A stretch of 64,000 nt of DNA from Shewanella avicenniae. GTDB lineage: Bacteria; Pseudomonadota; Gammaproteobacteria; Enterobacterales; Shewanellaceae. The stretch covers positions 3,286,001 to 3,350,000 of the forward strand of contig NZ_CP071503.1 in assembly GCF_017354945.1 (NCBI RefSeq), in the 5' to 3' direction. The translations under genes were made by a program, and so were the position numbers. The notes under the pieces are model-generated. The model was not told where the DNA came from. It saw nothing but the letters and a program-made list of their open reading frames with translations, and searched no databases. Shown here piece by piece: positions 21,945-30,698 of this stretch. Position 1 is the first letter of the stretch, and each line of letters begins with the position of its first letter.

Positions 21945-21968
21945 AGAGCCCCCGTGTTGGGGCTTTTT
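21945..21968 (+). terminator. Terminator after the GH43 gene
   Basis: AGCCCC / GGGGCT stem with a short loop and a T run, 30 bases after the stop. The GH43 gene is therefore transcribed separately from the AraC-type gene. The remaining 300 bases to 22267 hold no gene; they are presumably the regulator's promoter region, but nothing specific is recognised. Confidence 0.8.
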
Positions 21969-22267
21969 GCTTTCTATCTCGCGGCAACTCATACAATCTA
22001 ACATTCTGTATTTTATTAATAAAACTGCCTCAACATATTGCAGTCTGCGGCTGCATTCTTGCCAGTTTAGCGTGCAGTCAATTGCAAATCAGATGTTCAA
22101 ACGGCCGTAATCAATTTATCATTCGGTTTCACTGAATTAGGTAAGCGCGGGCGGATTGCTGTCGATACAGCGTGGTTCATGCGCTAACAGTCCGTTCAAC
22201 AGGCCGAGCGACGAGGAAGACCTCATTGGCACCGCAGACCACTGTATAAGCGAGCATTCCGGCTACT

Positions 22268-23293
22268 ATGTGTTCACAAACCATGTTTCCACAATATTCA
22301 AAGTCAGTCGTCAAATACCATATCAACAAGCTGTTTGAGATGGGCTACAGTCGCAGCCAGATTGGCCAATACTGCAACATGAACATCGACCGCTTACTGA
22401 CCGATGACGGCTACTTTCAGAGTAAAATCCCCGACTTATACAAGATCATCAAACTGCTGCATGAAAGCGACTACCACAAGCAGCATGAAATTCTCGATAT
22501 GCTGGAGATGGCCAATAAACCATCTTTATTCAGTGCCTATTTACTCAATAGTAAAAACGCCGTCGATTTATTAAAAAAGTTATGCCAATTCACCGATGCC
22601 ACTTATCAAGGCACTGAAGTTGAATTTATTGATACCGAAAACTATGTGGAACTCAAAATAACCCAACATCCACTCGAAGCCAGTTTTAGTACCACTCAAG
22701 GCTTTTTATTTTTTGTTTGCATCAAAATTGAAACTTTATTACAAAAAAACGATGTTATTGCCGAAGTGGGCAGTAATTCAGAAACCTTGCCTGATATTGG
22801 CCGGTTTAGCCAGTATGTGAAAACCCAATTACGTTTTAATCAGGCCTATTCCTATATTCGTCTCGATAAAGAAACCGCCTTGCAGTCAGTATTGACCTAC
22901 AATCCAAGAATCACCGAATACCTTGAGAATGAGTTCCTTGCAGAATTTCCAAAACTAAATAGAAATCATGATATTAAAGAATTAATTATTGAGGATATGC
23001 TGCAAGCCATTCAAGCAGGGAACCTGCATCGTATCTTTAATATCGACTATGTTTGTAGCCGCTACGGCCTAAGCCGCACCACCTTATATCGCCGTTTACA
23101 AGATGCTGAGACCAGCTTCAGTGAAATAACCCAAGAACTACGTCAATCCGAATCTAAAAAATTACTTATTTCGTCATTTTTGTCATTAAATGAGATTAGC
23201 GAACGTTTGGGGTATGCTAATTTGTCGGCATTTAACCGCGCCTTTAAACGTTGGTATGGTGTTTCTCCGGCGACATATCGAAAATCCCATTAA
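22268..23293 (+). CDS. AraC-family transcriptional regulator
   Basis: 341 residues. The C-terminal 90 residues form the double helix-turn-helix: CSRYGLSRTTLYRRLQ, then ISERLGYANLSAFNRAFKRWYGVSPATYRK, the classic AraC/XylS signature. The N-terminal 230 residues are probably the effector domain, not clearly recognised and unlike the cupin of E. coli AraC. Between GH43 and GH3 genes on the same strand, it probably controls the locus. The first ATG is used; another at 22286 is possible. Confidence 0.88.
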   Translation: MCSQTMFPQYSKSVVKYHINKLFEMGYSRSQIGQYCNMNIDRLLTDDGYFQSKIPDLYKIIKLLHESDYHKQHEILDMLEMANKPSLFSAYLLNSKNAVDLLKKLCQFTDATYQGTEVEFIDTENYVELKITQHPLEASFSTTQGFLFFVCIKIETLLQKNDVIAEVGSNSETLPDIGRFSQYVKTQLRFNQAYSYIRLDKETALQSVLTYNPRITEYLENEFLAEFPKLNRNHDIKELIIEDMLQAIQAGNLHRIFNIDYVCSRYGLSRTTLYRRLQDAETSFSEITQELRQSESKKLLISSFLSLNEISERLGYANLSAFNRAFKRWYGVSPATYRKSH

Positions 23294-23410
23294 ATATATG
23301 CTGAAACAAAATGTACTGAATCCAGAATCTAAAAGATAAATCCCTGTAATACGCTTGCCATTAATATTGCGCCACTGAAAAACATAATAACTATGTTCAG
23401 GAGATCAGTG

Positions 23411-23494
23411 ATGCACAAACATGTTCAGCAATTAATTGGGGAATTTATTGCTGTCGCCAAAAGTCCGTTACCTGCGGAGGTTTGGCAACAATGA
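23411..23494 (+). CDS. 27-residue leader ORF coupled to the GH3 gene
   Basis: ATG at 23411 is preceded by a strong AGGAGA at six-base spacing and encodes MHKHVQQLIGEFIAVAKSPL plus seven residues, stopping at 23494. Its stop overlaps the GH3 start as ATGA, and the GH3 Shine-Dalgarno lies inside it. The pattern suggests translational coupling or a control peptide. No homolog is recognised, and it could also be a remnant of a longer gene. Confidence 0.5.
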   Translation: MHKHVQQLIGEFIAVAKSPLPAEVWQQ

Positions 23495-25959
23495 AATCCT
23501 TTAAAAGAACCAAATTAAGCCAACTTATTCAGCTCGCGCCATTTATGGTGCTGCTTTCAGCCTGCGGTGGCGGTGACAACACCCCAGCAAGCAACAACTC
23601 ATCCACAACACCTATCGTCAGCAATGTGATTGCGCCGGGTATGGCGGTTTCTGATGCAGAAGCTGACCGTCGTGCTAAGTCACTACTGAACCAACTGACA
23701 CTTGACCAAAAAATCAGTTTGGTACACGGCCACGGCTCGCCAGTGGGTCAGCTCGGTTATATCGGCCTGAACTACCCTGCAGTACCGGGCGCGATGGACA
23801 AAGCCGTCGGCTTTATTCCCGGTGTGGCGGCCCTCGGTATTCCTGATAACAACATGGTAGACGGTTCTAGCGGTGTGACCGCGGAAGGTCTACAAGCCAC
23901 CTCTTTGCCTGCAACCGTGGGTATGGCGGCAACTTGGTCGCCAGATTTGCTGTATCAATACGGTAAACGCATTGGTGCAGAAGCGCGGGTGCTCGGCTTT
24001 ACCACCGTACTGGGTGGTGGCATTAACTTGATCCGCGATCCAAGAACTGGCCGTGGTTTTGAGTACATGGGTGAAGATCCAATTCTTGCCGGTGAACTGG
24101 CCGCAGAGCGGACCATCGGCGTGCAAGAAAACAAAATGCAATCAACCATTAAGCATTTTGCCTTCAACAACATGGAAACCAACCGCATGGTGCAAAACTC
24201 GATTATCGATGAGCAAACCATGCGTGAAACAGAGTTATTAGGCTTTGAAATTGCCATTACCAAAGGTCATCCGTCTTACATCATGTGCGCCTTCAACCAA
24301 GTGAACGGCGAATACTCCTGTGAGAACGATTACCTGCTGAACCAAGTGCTGAAAACCGAATGGGGTTTCAAAGGCATGGTGATGTCAGATTGGGGCGCCC
24401 AATCGAGCACAGTCAAAGCCGCGTTGAATGGTTTAGATGAAGAGCAACCCGGCCAAGAAGCCCAAGATACTGATATTCCGCAGTTCATGGCCTTGTACAT
24501 GGGAGGCCCTTGGTTTATCGATAATTTGGCAACAGCGGTAAAAGCCGATGAAGTGCCAATGAGCCGTTTGGATGACATGGTCTACCGCAAACTGCGCAGC
24601 TTGATTGCCGTAGGTTTGATGGATGCACCACCACAAACACCAAGCGCGATCAATGAATCTGCCGGTAACGCCGATGCCAAACGTTTTGCTGATGCCAGTA
24701 TGGTGCTGATGAAAAACGATGCCCCTGCCCACGTAGCAGAAAGCACACCTGTGCTGCCACTGGATAAAAACAGTGTGCAATCAATCGTTGTGGTCGGCGG
24801 CTATGCTGACAGCGGTGTGTTGTCAGGCGGTGGTTCAGGTGGTGCAGCACCGCTGATCGAAAACCAGATCGATAAGTGTGGTCAGTTGCCAATTTCACCG
24901 TACCCAACCTGTCCAAACTATATTGGCGATACGCCACTGGATTCGCTGAAGCACGAATATCCAAACGCAGTTATCAGCTATTTTGATGGCAATGACGCCA
25001 CTGCAGCCGCAGCCGCGGCTGCAGATGCTGACGCCACCATCATTTTTGCCGCTGCTTGGTTCAACGAAGGGGTAGATAACCCGGATATGAAACTGGCGTC
25101 ACCAGAAAATAATGATTCTGGCGTGTATACCTATGACCAAGACCAACTGATCAGCACTGTTGCTGCCCGAGCTAAACGTTCCATCGTGGTGCTGGAAACC
25201 GGCCAAGCTGTGCTGATGCCATGGGTAGATGAAGTCGATGCAATTCTCAACGCTTGGTATCCAGGCGTAAAAGGCGCGGAAACCATCGCCGATATTATCT
25301 CGGGTGATGTAAACCCTTCTGGAAAGTTGCCTATTACTTTCCCGAAATCAGAGCAAGACATCGTGATGCCGTCATTGCCAACCAACCTTGGCGCCTTCTT
25401 GGGCGCAGGTGCAATGATTAAGAGTCTTGAAAACACCGTCCGCAATATCGTGACCGGTATCTTAGGCCCTGGCGTGTATGACGCCCTGCGCCAAGTACCT
25501 TACACCGAGCAACTCGCGTGGAACGGTTACAAGTGGATGGACAAAAACAACATCGAACCTTTGTTCGCCTTCGGTCATGGTTTGTCTTACTCCACCTTCG
25601 TTTATAGCCAAGGTGAAGCAAAAGCACTGCCCAATGGTGATGTTCAAGTGACCTTGCAAATCGACAACAACAGCAACCGCGCCGGTACTGAAATCGCGCA
25701 GGTGTATGTGTCTTTACCAGCAGATGTACCGGGCAACGAACAGCCACCAAAACGCCTTGCTGGCTGGTCACGAGTTGATTTTGAAGCACAAGAGTTGAAA
25801 ACGGTCACCGTTGATATCCCACGCAAATACTTCAGTACATGGGATAGCGTCAATGACAAGTGGATTGTGACGCCGGGCGCGTACACCTTCACCGTTTCTG
25901 ACAGTGCAGCGGTTGATAAATCAAGCAACACCTTGGTCACCGAATTAAACATCCAATAA
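23491..25959 (+). CDS. GH3 family beta-glycosidase lipoprotein
   Basis: 822 residues from the ATG with CGGAGG 10 bases upstream; the frame runs three codons further to a TTG that abuts the ribosome site, so that start is rejected. Lipobox LLSAC with Cys25 and a short Gly/Asn/Ser linker. GH3 N-domain with the nucleophile Asp300 in MVMSDWGAQ, KHFAFNNMETNR as substrate-binding loop, the C-domain (GGYADSGVLSGGGSGG), and a C-terminal fibronectin-III-like domain. Retaining exo-beta-glucosidase or xylosidase; the sugar is not determined. Probably anchored at the outer or inner membrane. Confidence 0.92.
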   Translation: MKSFKRTKLSQLIQLAPFMVLLSACGGGDNTPASNNSSTTPIVSNVIAPGMAVSDAEADRRAKSLLNQLTLDQKISLVHGHGSPVGQLGYIGLNYPAVPGAMDKAVGFIPGVAALGIPDNNMVDGSSGVTAEGLQATSLPATVGMAATWSPDLLYQYGKRIGAEARVLGFTTVLGGGINLIRDPRTGRGFEYMGEDPILAGELAAERTIGVQENKMQSTIKHFAFNNMETNRMVQNSIIDEQTMRETELLGFEIAITKGHPSYIMCAFNQVNGEYSCENDYLLNQVLKTEWGFKGMVMSDWGAQSSTVKAALNGLDEEQPGQEAQDTDIPQFMALYMGGPWFIDNLATAVKADEVPMSRLDDMVYRKLRSLIAVGLMDAPPQTPSAINESAGNADAKRFADASMVLMKNDAPAHVAESTPVLPLDKNSVQSIVVVGGYADSGVLSGGGSGGAAPLIENQIDKCGQLPISPYPTCPNYIGDTPLDSLKHEYPNAVISYFDGNDATAAAAAAADADATIIFAAAWFNEGVDNPDMKLASPENNDSGVYTYDQDQLISTVAARAKRSIVVLETGQAVLMPWVDEVDAILNAWYPGVKGAETIADIISGDVNPSGKLPITFPKSEQDIVMPSLPTNLGAFLGAGAMIKSLENTVRNIVTGILGPGVYDALRQVPYTEQLAWNGYKWMDKNNIEPLFAFGHGLSYSTFVYSQGEAKALPNGDVQVTLQIDNNSNRAGTEIAQVYVSLPADVPGNEQPPKRLAGWSRVDFEAQELKTVTVDIPRKYFSTWDSVNDKWIVTPGAYTFTVSDSAAVDKSSNTLVTELNIQ

Positions 25960-25988
25960 GAACGACGAATTAAAAATAGGAATTGAAC

Positions 25989-27143
25989 ATGAAAACTTTT
26001 TATACACTGATTGCAGCTGCTGTTACCTGTTCTCTGGCTCAAACTGCTGCTGCAGTTGAATTCAGCTACGAAGGCATTACCTTTTCGCCATACGCTCGCG
26101 TTGTGGGTGGCATTAGCTACGTCAACAATGGTTATGAAGCTGGCGAATCAGGCAGCAAGTTTGAAGTGGCATCCAACCAATGGGGTACTTCATATATTGG
26201 TTCTGCAGTCACCGTCGACATCGATGAAGATTTCAAAGCCATCGCTAACATTGAAACCGGCTTTGGCACGCTGAACGGTGAAACTAACAATGAAGATTCG
26301 CTGTTTAACCGCCAAGCCAACGTCGGTGTATGGCACAAAGACTTCGGTCAATTGAGCTTTGGTACCCACTTGGCACTAAGCCAAGACATCATCGACATGG
26401 ACCCAATGAGCTTCCAATCAATGGGAATCAACACCTTAGTGAACGGTGTAAACGATGTGTTTGCTGAAAACTCAGTTATTTACCGCAGTCCAACACTGTA
26501 CGGTTTTGAATTGGGTCTGATGAAGAAGTTTGGCGGTGAAGTTTCTGACTCAGATCGTCACAGCGGTTCTGCGGCCTCTTTGAGCTATGAATACGAAGAC
26601 TTCAAAATTCGCGCAATCTACCAAGAAATGACCGACGAATTTGGCCGTTACACTGGCGGCGAATACTATGGTCTGGGCACCCAAGGTCAATGGCTGTACG
26701 CCAAATCAAGCACAGTGGCTGCGTCTTACCAATTGAACAATGCCAAGCTGATGGCAGGCTATCAACAAGTGAAAGCCCCTGATGCTGGTCACCTTTTGAG
26801 CTATGTGTTCGATGACAAAGCAGAAATGATGTGGGCCGGTGTGAACTACGCTTTCAGCAAAAAATTGGTGGGTAACGCAGGTTACTATCACTTGAATCAA
26901 TCCTTCAGTGACAAGACCTCAAACCTGTACACTGTTGGCGTTAACTACTTAGTAAACAATCACATCACCTTCTACGCAACTGTGGGTTATGTGGACAACA
27001 ATGAAGTAGATGCCACCCTGGTAAGCGATGTTGGTGCCAACAACCACGCGCTGTCGTACACAGAAGTTGCCTGCAACAGCAGTGGTAATTGTAACGGTGT
27101 AAGCCAAAGCGGTATTTACACCGGTGTGGTTCTTAAGCTCTAA
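25989..27143 (+). CDS. Outer-membrane porin (general diffusion type)
   Basis: About 384 residues starting MKTFYTLIAAAVTCSLAQ, with a signal peptide ending in AAA before VEFSYEGITFSPYARVVGGI. Alternating beta strands throughout, acidic loop regions, and a terminal hydrophobic-aromatic strand (GIYTGVVLKL), as in 16-strand trimeric porins. It begins about 30 bases after GH3 and ends at a terminator, so GH3 and porin likely form an operon; the porin may admit the oligosaccharides on which GH3 acts. The in-frame TTG two codons upstream is less likely. Confidence 0.85.
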   Translation: MKTFYTLIAAAVTCSLAQTAAAVEFSYEGITFSPYARVVGGISYVNNGYEAGESGSKFEVASNQWGTSYIGSAVTVDIDEDFKAIANIETGFGTLNGETNNEDSLFNRQANVGVWHKDFGQLSFGTHLALSQDIIDMDPMSFQSMGINTLVNGVNDVFAENSVIYRSPTLYGFELGLMKKFGGEVSDSDRHSGSAASLSYEYEDFKIRAIYQEMTDEFGRYTGGEYYGLGTQGQWLYAKSSTVAASYQLNNAKLMAGYQQVKAPDAGHLLSYVFDDKAEMMWAGVNYAFSKKLVGNAGYYHLNQSFSDKTSNLYTVGVNYLVNNHITFYATVGYVDNNEVDATLVSDVGANNHALSYTEVACNSSGNCNGVSQSGIYTGVVLKL

Positions 27144-27152
27144 TACTCCCTG

Positions 27153-27180
27153 AAAGGAGGCTAATTTAGCCTCCTTTTAT
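27153..27180 (+). terminator. Terminator after the porin gene
   Basis: AAAGGAGGCTAA / TTAGCCTCCTTTT: a strong, nearly loopless stem followed by T-rich sequence, ten bases after the stop. Confidence 0.85.
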
Positions 27181-27306
27181 TTATGCTGTTTTTTTGTTTT
27201 ATCGTACATGCCAGTAGCAGCGCCCATTGCGGACGGGCATATTCCTTGGGGAACACCTTTGCTGGCAGTAATAACTAACTAAACAAGAAATATAAATGAG
27301 GAATCT

Positions 27307-28566
27307 ATGAGTACGACTCCTACGCCGGCAGCCTCTTCTGGCACCAATGACGGCAAAAACTACCAATTTGCGTTAACTAGCCTGACGTTTCTGTTCTTCA
27401 TCTGGGGTTTTATCACCTGTCTGAACGACATTTTGTTGCCACATCTTAAGCAGATTTTTGAACTGAGTTATGTGCAAGCATCATTAGTCCAATTCTGTTT
27501 CTTTGGTGCGTACTTTATTGTCTCTATTCCTGCGGGCAATCTGGTACAACGCTTAGGTTATCAACGCGGTATCGTCGTGGGCTTAACCATTGCGGCGTTC
27601 GGCTGTGCGATGTTTTATCCAGCAGCGGCACTGCGCACTTACCCACTGTTTCTTGCAGCCTTGTTCGTGTTGGCCTCTGGCATCACCTTGCTGCAAGTTG
27701 CCGCGAACCCATTTGTAACCGCTTTGGGTAAACCAGAAACGGCATCAAGCCGTTTGACCATGACCCAAGCGTTTAACGCGTTTGGTACCACTGTTGCACC
27801 GCAATTTGGCGCACTGTTGATCTTGGGTGCTGTAACTGCTGCAGTGGGGACTGAAGAGTACAAAATCCAAGAAGCACAATCCGTACAAATGCCATACCTA
27901 TTGCTGGCAACGGTACTGATCATCATGGCGGCCGTGTTTGCCTGGTTGCGCTTGCCAAACGTGCAAGATGACACTGAAGCCGAAGCTGAAGCTGGCGCAA
28001 AAGAAGATTCAATATTGAGCCATCGCCATCTGGTGTTGGGTGCGCTGGGCATTTTCTTGTATGTTGGCGGCGAAGTATCAATCGGTAGTTACTTGGTGAG
28101 CTTTATGGGTCAGCCAGATATTGCTGGTTTGGCTGAACACGATGCGGGTCGCTACCTGAGCTACTACTGGGGTGGTGCAATGGTCGGCCGATTTATCGGC
28201 GCTCTGGCAATGCAAAAAATTGCGGCGGGTAAAGCACTGGCATTTAACGCCATCTTCACCGTACTGCTGATTATATTGGCGATTGTTAGCCATGGTAGCT
28301 TGGCGATGTGGGCACTGTTGGCCGTTGGTCTGTTCAACTCAATCATGTTCCCAACCATCTTCAGCTTGGCGTTGGCACACTTAGGCCGTTTGACCAGTAA
28401 AGGCAGTGGTGTACTGTGTGCGGCGATTGTGGGCGGTGCATTGGTGCCAGTACTGCAAGGTTTTATTGCAGATATGGTGAGCTTGCAGCTGAGCTTCGTA
28501 GTGCCATTAGTATGTTATCTCTACATTGGCTACTACGGCGTTAAAGGCCACAAAGTAAAACACTAA
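27307..28566 (+). CDS. FucP-type sugar:H+ symporter (MFS)
   Basis: 419 residues and 12 membrane helices. The N-terminal block [28 protein letters not shown] is the signature of the FucP/GluP branch of the major facilitator superfamily, including the acidic residue in the first helix (CLND) used in proton coupling. Known members carry L-fucose, glucose/galactose, arabinose or N-acetylglucosamine. Linked to GH43 and GH3 enzymes, so release of arabinose or glucose outside and uptake here is a reasonable inference. A terminator follows. Confidence 0.9.
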   Translation: MSTTPTPAASSGTNDGKNYQFALTSLTFLFFIWGFITCLNDILLPHLKQIFELSYVQASLVQFCFFGAYFIVSIPAGNLVQRLGYQRGIVVGLTIAAFGCAMFYPAAALRTYPLFLAALFVLASGITLLQVAANPFVTALGKPETASSRLTMTQAFNAFGTTVAPQFGALLILGAVTAAVGTEEYKIQEAQSVQMPYLLLATVLIIMAAVFAWLRLPNVQDDTEAEAEAGAKEDSILSHRHLVLGALGIFLYVGGEVSIGSYLVSFMGQPDIAGLAEHDAGRYLSYYWGGAMVGRFIGALAMQKIAAGKALAFNAIFTVLLIILAIVSHGSLAMWALLAVGLFNSIMFPTIFSLALAHLGRLTSKGSGVLCAAIVGGALVPVLQGFIADMVSLQLSFVVPLVCYLYIGYYGVKGHKVKH

Positions 28567-28585
28567 TCACGCACGCGTGAGCTGA

Positions 28586-28628
28586 AATGGGGCGCCCCTC
28601 GCGTAAAGCAGTGGCGCCCCATTTTTAT
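28586..28628 (+). terminator. Terminator after the FucP-type gene
   Basis: AATGGGGCGCC pairs with GGCGCCCCATT across about 16 bases and is followed by a T run. It lies between convergent genes and could act in both directions. Confidence 0.75.
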
Positions 28629-28661
28629 TGGCGCACTTGGTTTGAGAAATAAATCACCGCA

Positions 28662-29954
28662 TTAATGCACTGCTGATAAACGTGCGACATTGACCAGCGT
28701 GAGCGAATACAAGATACACGCAACGCCAAGCAACAGAAAATACAGCGAATAACCATCATCGGCCATCCACTGACTACCGAGCAAAATCAGGCTAGGGGCA
28801 ACGAAATGGATCAATACTGAACCCGCCTGCTGCGCCACATTGCCCCACGCGATATCGCGGCCAAAATGCTGCTTAGATGGCAAACTGCGATTGAGCAACG
28901 CCAACCCTTGGGCATGACAAATCCCCAATGCCAGTTGAGCGAGCAAGGAGCTCGCAATACTGAACCCTAAGCTGCTTGCGCTGGCCTGCCCGAGCTGACT
29001 GAGCGCAAAGGCCAATGCCCCCCAAATCAACCAACGGATCGCGTTGCCACTGCGACGGCTGAAGTAAACACTGGCAGCGCCCGATGCCAAGGTGATAAAC
29101 ACCCCCAACGCTAACAGGCCATTGAGCTGCAATACCTGCTGCTGATCTAAGTTAAATCGCGCCAGATAATAGAGGCTCATCAAAGATTGCCCTGAGGTAC
29201 ATAGCGCCAGCAAAAAGCGCCCGAGCAACACCCAGTAATATTGGCGATAGGCGTGCTGCACCACGATTGGGTGTGGTTCCGCATTTGATTGAGTATCTGG
29301 CTCAACGCCCGATGCAGCATCGGGTTCAAGGGCACGCACCGCATCAGGCGTTGGCGAATGCTCAGCACCCACATCGCGTAGTCCGAACAGGGCAAACGCG
29401 ACACACGCCCACTGCACTCCGGCCAACATCAGCAAACGCTGCGTTAACGGCAGCTCTTTTAAGCCCGCAAGCATCAACAGGCTCACCAGCATAATCACCA
29501 GCGGGATGGCTGCGCCCAGCAGCCCTGAGACTTTATGCAGCGCCAAACGTTGTAGGCGCACCGGTAATACAGCGCCAAAGCCGGTGCCCGCCAGCGCATA
29601 GCCAAGGCTTAACAACAACCACGCGCCATAAAGCATCACTTGGGTATTGGCGAGCGCAAAGGCGAACAGCCCAAGGCCGCCCACCGCGCTGCCCAATAAA
29701 ATCGCTGGTCGCGGTAACTGCTGATTGGCACGCAGGTAATCAACCAATTTACCAAGAAAAGGATACGCCACCAGCAATGACAAGCTGACCAACGCCGAGC
29801 CATAGGAAAACGCCGCTAACGCATGGTCAGCCCCGAGTTGGTTCATCAGATGAAACTGACCCAAGCCGAAATGCAAAATCACCGGCACACTCAGCGTGGC
29901 GCCTTGGCCCAGCAATAGGCTGATCAGCAACAGAGCGATGTGTCTATTACGCAT
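28662..29954 (-). CDS. MFS transporter, unknown substrate
   Basis: 430 residues with 12 predicted helices in two halves, split by an acidic cytoplasmic loop rich in Glu, Pro and Ala at about residues 197-227. The opening MRNRHIALLLISLLLGQGAT resembles sugar-efflux or muropeptide-type MFS members, but no substrate motif is clear. Single gene, convergent with the FucP-type transporter, so not obviously part of the sugar operon. Confidence 0.75.
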   Translation of the reverse strand: MRNRHIALLLISLLLGQGATLSVPVILHFGLGQFHLMNQLGADHALAAFSYGSALVSLSLLVAYPFLGKLVDYLRANQQLPRPAILLGSAVGGLGLFAFALANTQVMLYGAWLLLSLGYALAGTGFGAVLPVRLQRLALHKVSGLLGAAIPLVIMLVSLLMLAGLKELPLTQRLLMLAGVQWACVAFALFGLRDVGAEHSPTPDAVRALEPDAASGVEPDTQSNAEPHPIVVQHAYRQYYWVLLGRFLLALCTSGQSLMSLYYLARFNLDQQQVLQLNGLLALGVFITLASGAASVYFSRRSGNAIRWLIWGALAFALSQLGQASASSLGFSIASSLLAQLALGICHAQGLALLNRSLPSKQHFGRDIAWGNVAQQAGSVLIHFVAPSLILLGSQWMADDGYSLYFLLLGVACILYSLTLVNVARLSAVH

Positions 29955-30053
29955 AAGCTGAACTCGGTGATATTAACAAATGAACGGAAAGGGTAAGCGC
30001 TGCGCATTCTAGCCTAACAACTCAACAACCAACATGCTAATCGCTAAAAATGA

Positions 30054-30488
30054 TTAAAAACCGCGACGTTTCCAGAAGGCGGCAATCTGCCCCTCTTCAT
30101 CATTGTGGTGCACTTTAAAGCTTTGTTCCGCCACCACCTTGCCGCGAATTTCCAAGGTCATGCGCCAACGCCCAACTTTATTATTCACCGGCGCCCAAAT
30201 GGTATCGCCAAGGAAAAACTTCCAATCGTTGGATTCCACATAGACTTCACCATCAAACGGCGCCATCACTTCGCCATCGTCATTGGGAATATCGGGGTGA
30301 TAGATGCAGTAACGCAGCAATTGATTTTTTGCCTTACGGATGCGGGCTACAAAGCCAAACTCAATGTCGACTTCCGCAGGAATATGCACCGTTGCTTGCA
30401 GAAATTTCGGCAACTCTTCGCTCTGTTCATCCCATTTACTGAAAATACCGGATTGTAAAATGGTGACTTCAGGTTTGAGTTTCGACAC
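30054..30488 (-). CDS. DUF3859-type protein, copy 1
   Basis: 144 residues from a GTG preceded by GGGGAG; the frame extends to 30521 without a good start. It resembles DUF3859: VTILQSGIFSKW, then VHIPAEVDIEFGFVARIRKAK, and the ending FWKRRGF. No signal peptide, beta-rich, function unknown. A second, clearly homologous gene lies at 39928-40362 on the same strand with the same GTG start (VSKLKP). Divergent from the M14 peptidase. Confidence 0.8.
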   Translation of the reverse strand: MSKLKPEVTILQSGIFSKWDEQSEELPKFLQATVHIPAEVDIEFGFVARIRKAKNQLLRYCIYHPDIPNDDGEVMAPFDGEVYVESNDWKFFLGDTIWAPVNNKVGRWRMTLEIRGKVVAEQSFKVHHNDEEGQIAAFWKRRGF

Positions 30489-30698
30489 GCGCGGGCTCCC
30501 CTTTTGATAACACACAGGCAAAAATTTTGGCCGCGGATTGTAACACGCGCCGCATCATTCACCGAATGGCCTCGTGGCTAACGCTTTATTCAGTCAAGCC
30601 GCTGATTTCAGTAATACTCAGTCACAATTATTGAATAGTCATCGATAAAGTCGATTGATAGCCTAAGGGTTCCAAAATCGACAAATTGTTTAACAAAA

